Positions 61,357 to 64,000 of a stretch of DNA of 64,000 nucleotides are shown here, in pieces; the first letter of the stretch is position 1, and every line of letters begins with the position of its first letter. The translations under genes and the position numbers were made by a program. The stretch is from Pempheris klunzingeri (Eukaryota > Chordata > Actinopteri > Acropomatiformes > Pempheridae). The DNA lies in NCBI RefSeq assembly GCF_042242105.1, contig NC_092035.1, positions 1,492,083-1,556,082 on the forward strand, written 5' to 3'. Under the pieces are notes generated by a model. It ran no database searches and had not been told where the DNA came from. It was given only the letters and a program-made list of their open reading frames with translations.

Positions 61357-61408
<52 letters not shown>
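61357..61408 (+). repeat. (CA)n microsatellite
   Basis: About 25 perfect CA units. Confidence 0.95.
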
Positions 61409-61409
<1 letters not shown>

Positions 61410-61494
61410 CAGCTTCACGACTGGCCTCACCTGACCTGAAATCCCCAGCGGAGTCATCAGCAGCAACATCTGAACCTGATTTAACTTAAGAGCG

Positions 61495-61640
61495 AGCAGA
61501 CGTGCAGCTGCTCTGTGGGAGACCGACCTGCAAGTGGAAGGTCACAGGTTCAATTCCCACAGCAGCCACACGCTCTGCTGCAGTGTCCCCGAGCAAGATG
61601 CAGAAACCCGACCTGCCTGAAGCCTTTCTGAGGTCAAATG
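61495..61640 (+). repeat. tRNA-like SINE fragment
   Basis: GGTCACAGGTTCAATTCCCA contains a polymerase III B-box-like GGTTCAATTCC. It is followed by CAGTGTCCCCGAGCAAGATG, the hallmark of an abundant fish repeat. No intact A box or clover-leaf was found, so it is not a tRNA gene. Confidence 0.5.
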
Positions 61641-62974
61641 TTGTTTATCAGGCCGGCAGATAACGATTCTTCCTGTTACATGTTAATGTGCAGAAGAATT
61701 TATGGTCAAGTCGGTCAATTGTTTGGTTCCCAGAGTCAAAGCTGCCGTCTGTAAGTTGTTTTTTTAACCAAGCAACAGGTCAAAATCTCAAAATATTCAG
61801 TTTATTATCATATAAGACAAAGAAAAGCAGAAAATCTTCATTGCTATTTGCTCATAAATATCCACAATCCTCTATAACAATAATCATAAGATATGAAAAT
61901 GATTGATAAGCCCAAGTGTCATAATGAGTCTTGGACATTTGCACTGATCGTTCTGTGTAATAATAATAATAATAATGATAATTATATAAGCATAAAGTTC
62001 TATTTTATGATTGTGGAAATTGACAAAACAGTGTGAAATCAAGGTCTACTTACCGGCTTTTTGTGAAGCTCTCAGCTGTCTTCATCAGCACATGAAGAAG
62101 GAGATTGATGAAGACTCTGTGAGGCAGCTGAAAGCTCATGGAAAAAGCCAGTAAGTGGGATTGTTTTGTTAGACTAGCATCTCCAGGTTGAGAACGAACT
62201 TCGATATAGAAAAATAAATGATGAATAAACTGAATTTTATTGACTTTTAGCTTGTGCTGTTAGTTGATGGCTCAAACTTTTATTTTGGAGGAGAAAACAC
62301 AGAAATCGATCGCCCATCGCTGAGGAAACTGTTTTAAGTGGAAAGCAGAAGTGAAGTTTCTGACCTGTGTGACACAGATAAGAATCAGAGCAGAACTGGT
62401 TTGAATTCTGGTATCAGTTTGTTGACGATCTTGGCTGCAGGTAAAAATACTAAAACTTCGTCAGACTGTGGTTGAATGTTCACGCGGCTCCATCGGCTTG
62501 TTCTCGACAGAAAAATATAGATGTAAGAAGTGTTGCTGTGAACGACAGGCATCCCCAGAGCCGGTTTGAGGTGCTCCACAGCTTCACACCTTCTCTGGGA
62601 AAAAGAAAAGCCCCTCTGTGCAGAGAGGGTCTGGTTTGAGTTATAGACGAGAAGCCGCCGGGTTTACCGCCGGTCACCGGGGTTCAGTTACAGATACAGA
62701 CAGGTTTATTTACCTCTTTCCACTATTTAAAACAACAAAACCTTTATTTAACAGCACATGCTGCTGTATATACAGATATTACTGCGTTAGCTTGGGCTGC
62801 AACTAACATTTATTGTCATTATCAAGAAATCTGTTAATTATTTCTCTTCTAATAATTAGTGTTTATATTGTCTGGATATTTACAGCTGGAGGGTTTTAGG
62901 TGTCTCATGATGGTGGAAATGTTGCTTTTTGTGCTGTCAAAGCCATAAATTGTGACCACTGTGAGTGAAACACA

Positions 62975-63250
62975 CGTCTAATGAAAGCCACCAGACTCCA
63001 TTGACAAAAACAGTGATTTTACATGGGAGTTACAGGTGTGCTGCTGTCTCGATCAGTTAGTTTGTTTGAGTTGTTGTGTGACTTTGGTGTTTTAAACAGT
63101 TGTTGCACATTCAACACAATGTTTTTGTTACACACAATAACACAAATAAACTGATGGATTGGGGCAGCAGTAGACCAGCCGCTCCTGCGTTCTGCAAGGT
63201 AAAATTACTGTTTTTGTGAATGGAGTCTGGTGTGTTTGAGGAGAAAACAG
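62975..63250 (+). mobile_element. Palindromic MITE-like dispersed repeat, copy E (core only)
   Basis: GCCACCAGACTCCATTGACA at the left and the inverted TGTTTTTGTGAATGGAGTCT at the right, with the GCAGCAGTAGACCAGC-type centre; outer arms missing. Confidence 0.6.
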
Positions 63251-63798
63251 ATTTTGAAAAGCTGTATTATTGCTTTTACAAATATTCTGGTGTTAGTCAG
63301 GGCTCCAATTAATTATTATTGTCATTATCAAGCAATTTGCCAATAATTCCCTTTTTAATATTTGGCATTTATTTTGTCTGATGCTTGTTTTATTTGAACT
63401 CAATGTATTCACTCCACTGTGACAAAGAAAAGCACCAAATCCTCGCGTTTTAGAGGGTAGAGCCACTAAATGTATTAAAAAAGCTCAAGTTCACCATCAT
63501 AAAAGAGAAAAATGATGGAAAAAAGCCCTTAAAGTTGTATTTTGACCACGATGAGACACTTTAAACCCTCCAGCTCCCCTTGAACTAACTTAAAGCTTAT
63601 AGTGAACAAATAAAATGCTCAGAGAAAATTAACAGTCCAGCTGTGCTGAAGAGAACAAACCAATGTGAGTAAATGTGAATTTTGGGGAAAAAAGGTACAA
63701 GAACTTGATTTTTGTAAGAAGGAAACTCCTCATTTCCTTTTCACTGAGTGTGTTTGTAAACTGGAGCGCACACAGTGGGAGCGCCGGCGGAGCAGAGA

Positions 63799-63800
63799 TG

Positions 63801-63861
<61 letters not shown>
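63799..63861 (+). repeat. (CA)n microsatellite
   Basis: About 31 perfect CA units. Confidence 0.95.
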
Positions 63862-63864
<3 letters not shown>

Positions 63865-64000
63865 ATAAACAAAGTCCCCGGACAGGTGACATCATTAGAC
63901 TACTGACCCGGTTCCCATGGCAACGGCTGGATGGAGGGAGCAGGCGGCTCGCGGCACCGCCTCTGGAGAGTCGAGGTTTTTAATCCGTGAAGGAAAACAG

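Larger units (their letters stand above)
54468..64000 (+). other. ahr2: ahr intron 1 (to the window edge)
   Basis: No further ahr exon with a bHLH motif (for example KSNPSKRHRDRLN-like) was found. Contains a 60-bp minisatellite, (CTC)n, (CA)n arrays, two palindromic MITE-like copies and a tRNA-like SINE fragment. Open frames of 60-113 codons here are repeat-derived or unsupported. Confidence 0.55.

Noticed and set aside
61530..61575. Possible tRNA gene (GGTTCAATTCC)
   Set aside because: B-box-like only; no acceptor stem pairing or A box, and it is embedded in a known-type SINE repeat.

Overview
The window is nuclear DNA from a teleost fish, probably a spiny-rayed one. Genes are split by short GT-AG introns. 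Dinucleotide and tetranucleotide microsatellites and fish-type dispersed repeats are dense. The gene content includes a fish-specific NACHT/B30.2 NLR and the second fish myostatin paralogue. There is nothing prokaryotic: no operons, CRISPR arrays or ribosome binding sites. Gene structures below were assembled by hand from reading-frame continuity and splice signals.

Layout, left to right. (1) 0.5-2.9 kb, minus strand: the first coding exons of a Shroom-family gene (PDZ domain), which runs off the left edge. (2) 3.4-8.7 kb, minus strand: a complete ten-coding-exon NLR of the fish NLRC3/NLRP12-like type (N-terminal repeats, FISNA-NACHT, two LRR exons, PRY-SPRY/B30.2). Its phases close to an exact 3,240-base CDS. 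(3) 12.3-12.6 kb, minus strand: a single-coding-exon small membrane A-kinase anchor protein (smAKAP, C2orf88 homologue). (4) 14.3-16.9 kb, plus strand: a complete three-exon myostatin of the fish mstn2/mstna type. (5) 20.7-32.2 kb, plus strand: a complete stat1 with a non-coding first exon and 23 coding exons, predicted 749 residues, with the activating tyrosine and the PMSP serine both kept. (6) 32.2-53.9 kb: about 21 kb without a convincing gene, holding Tc1/mariner remnants, palindromic MITE-like repeats, LINE tails, microsatellites and a perfect 23-bp inverted repeat. (7) 54.4 kb, plus strand: a CpG-rich promoter and the 59-base first coding exon of an aryl hydrocarbon receptor (AHR2-like). 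The rest of the window is its long first intron, with a 60-bp minisatellite and more palindromic repeats.

The genes do not form a pathway. The pairing of smAKAP with myostatin matches human 2q32 (C2orf88 beside MSTN), and stat1 also maps to human 2q32, so the block looks like one fish ohnologue of that region. The NLR and stat1 are both innate-immunity genes. The most unusual feature is stat1: several of its splice sites lie directly against TG or GTCT microsatellites, and one intron is of the GC-AG class. I found no convincing undescribed system.
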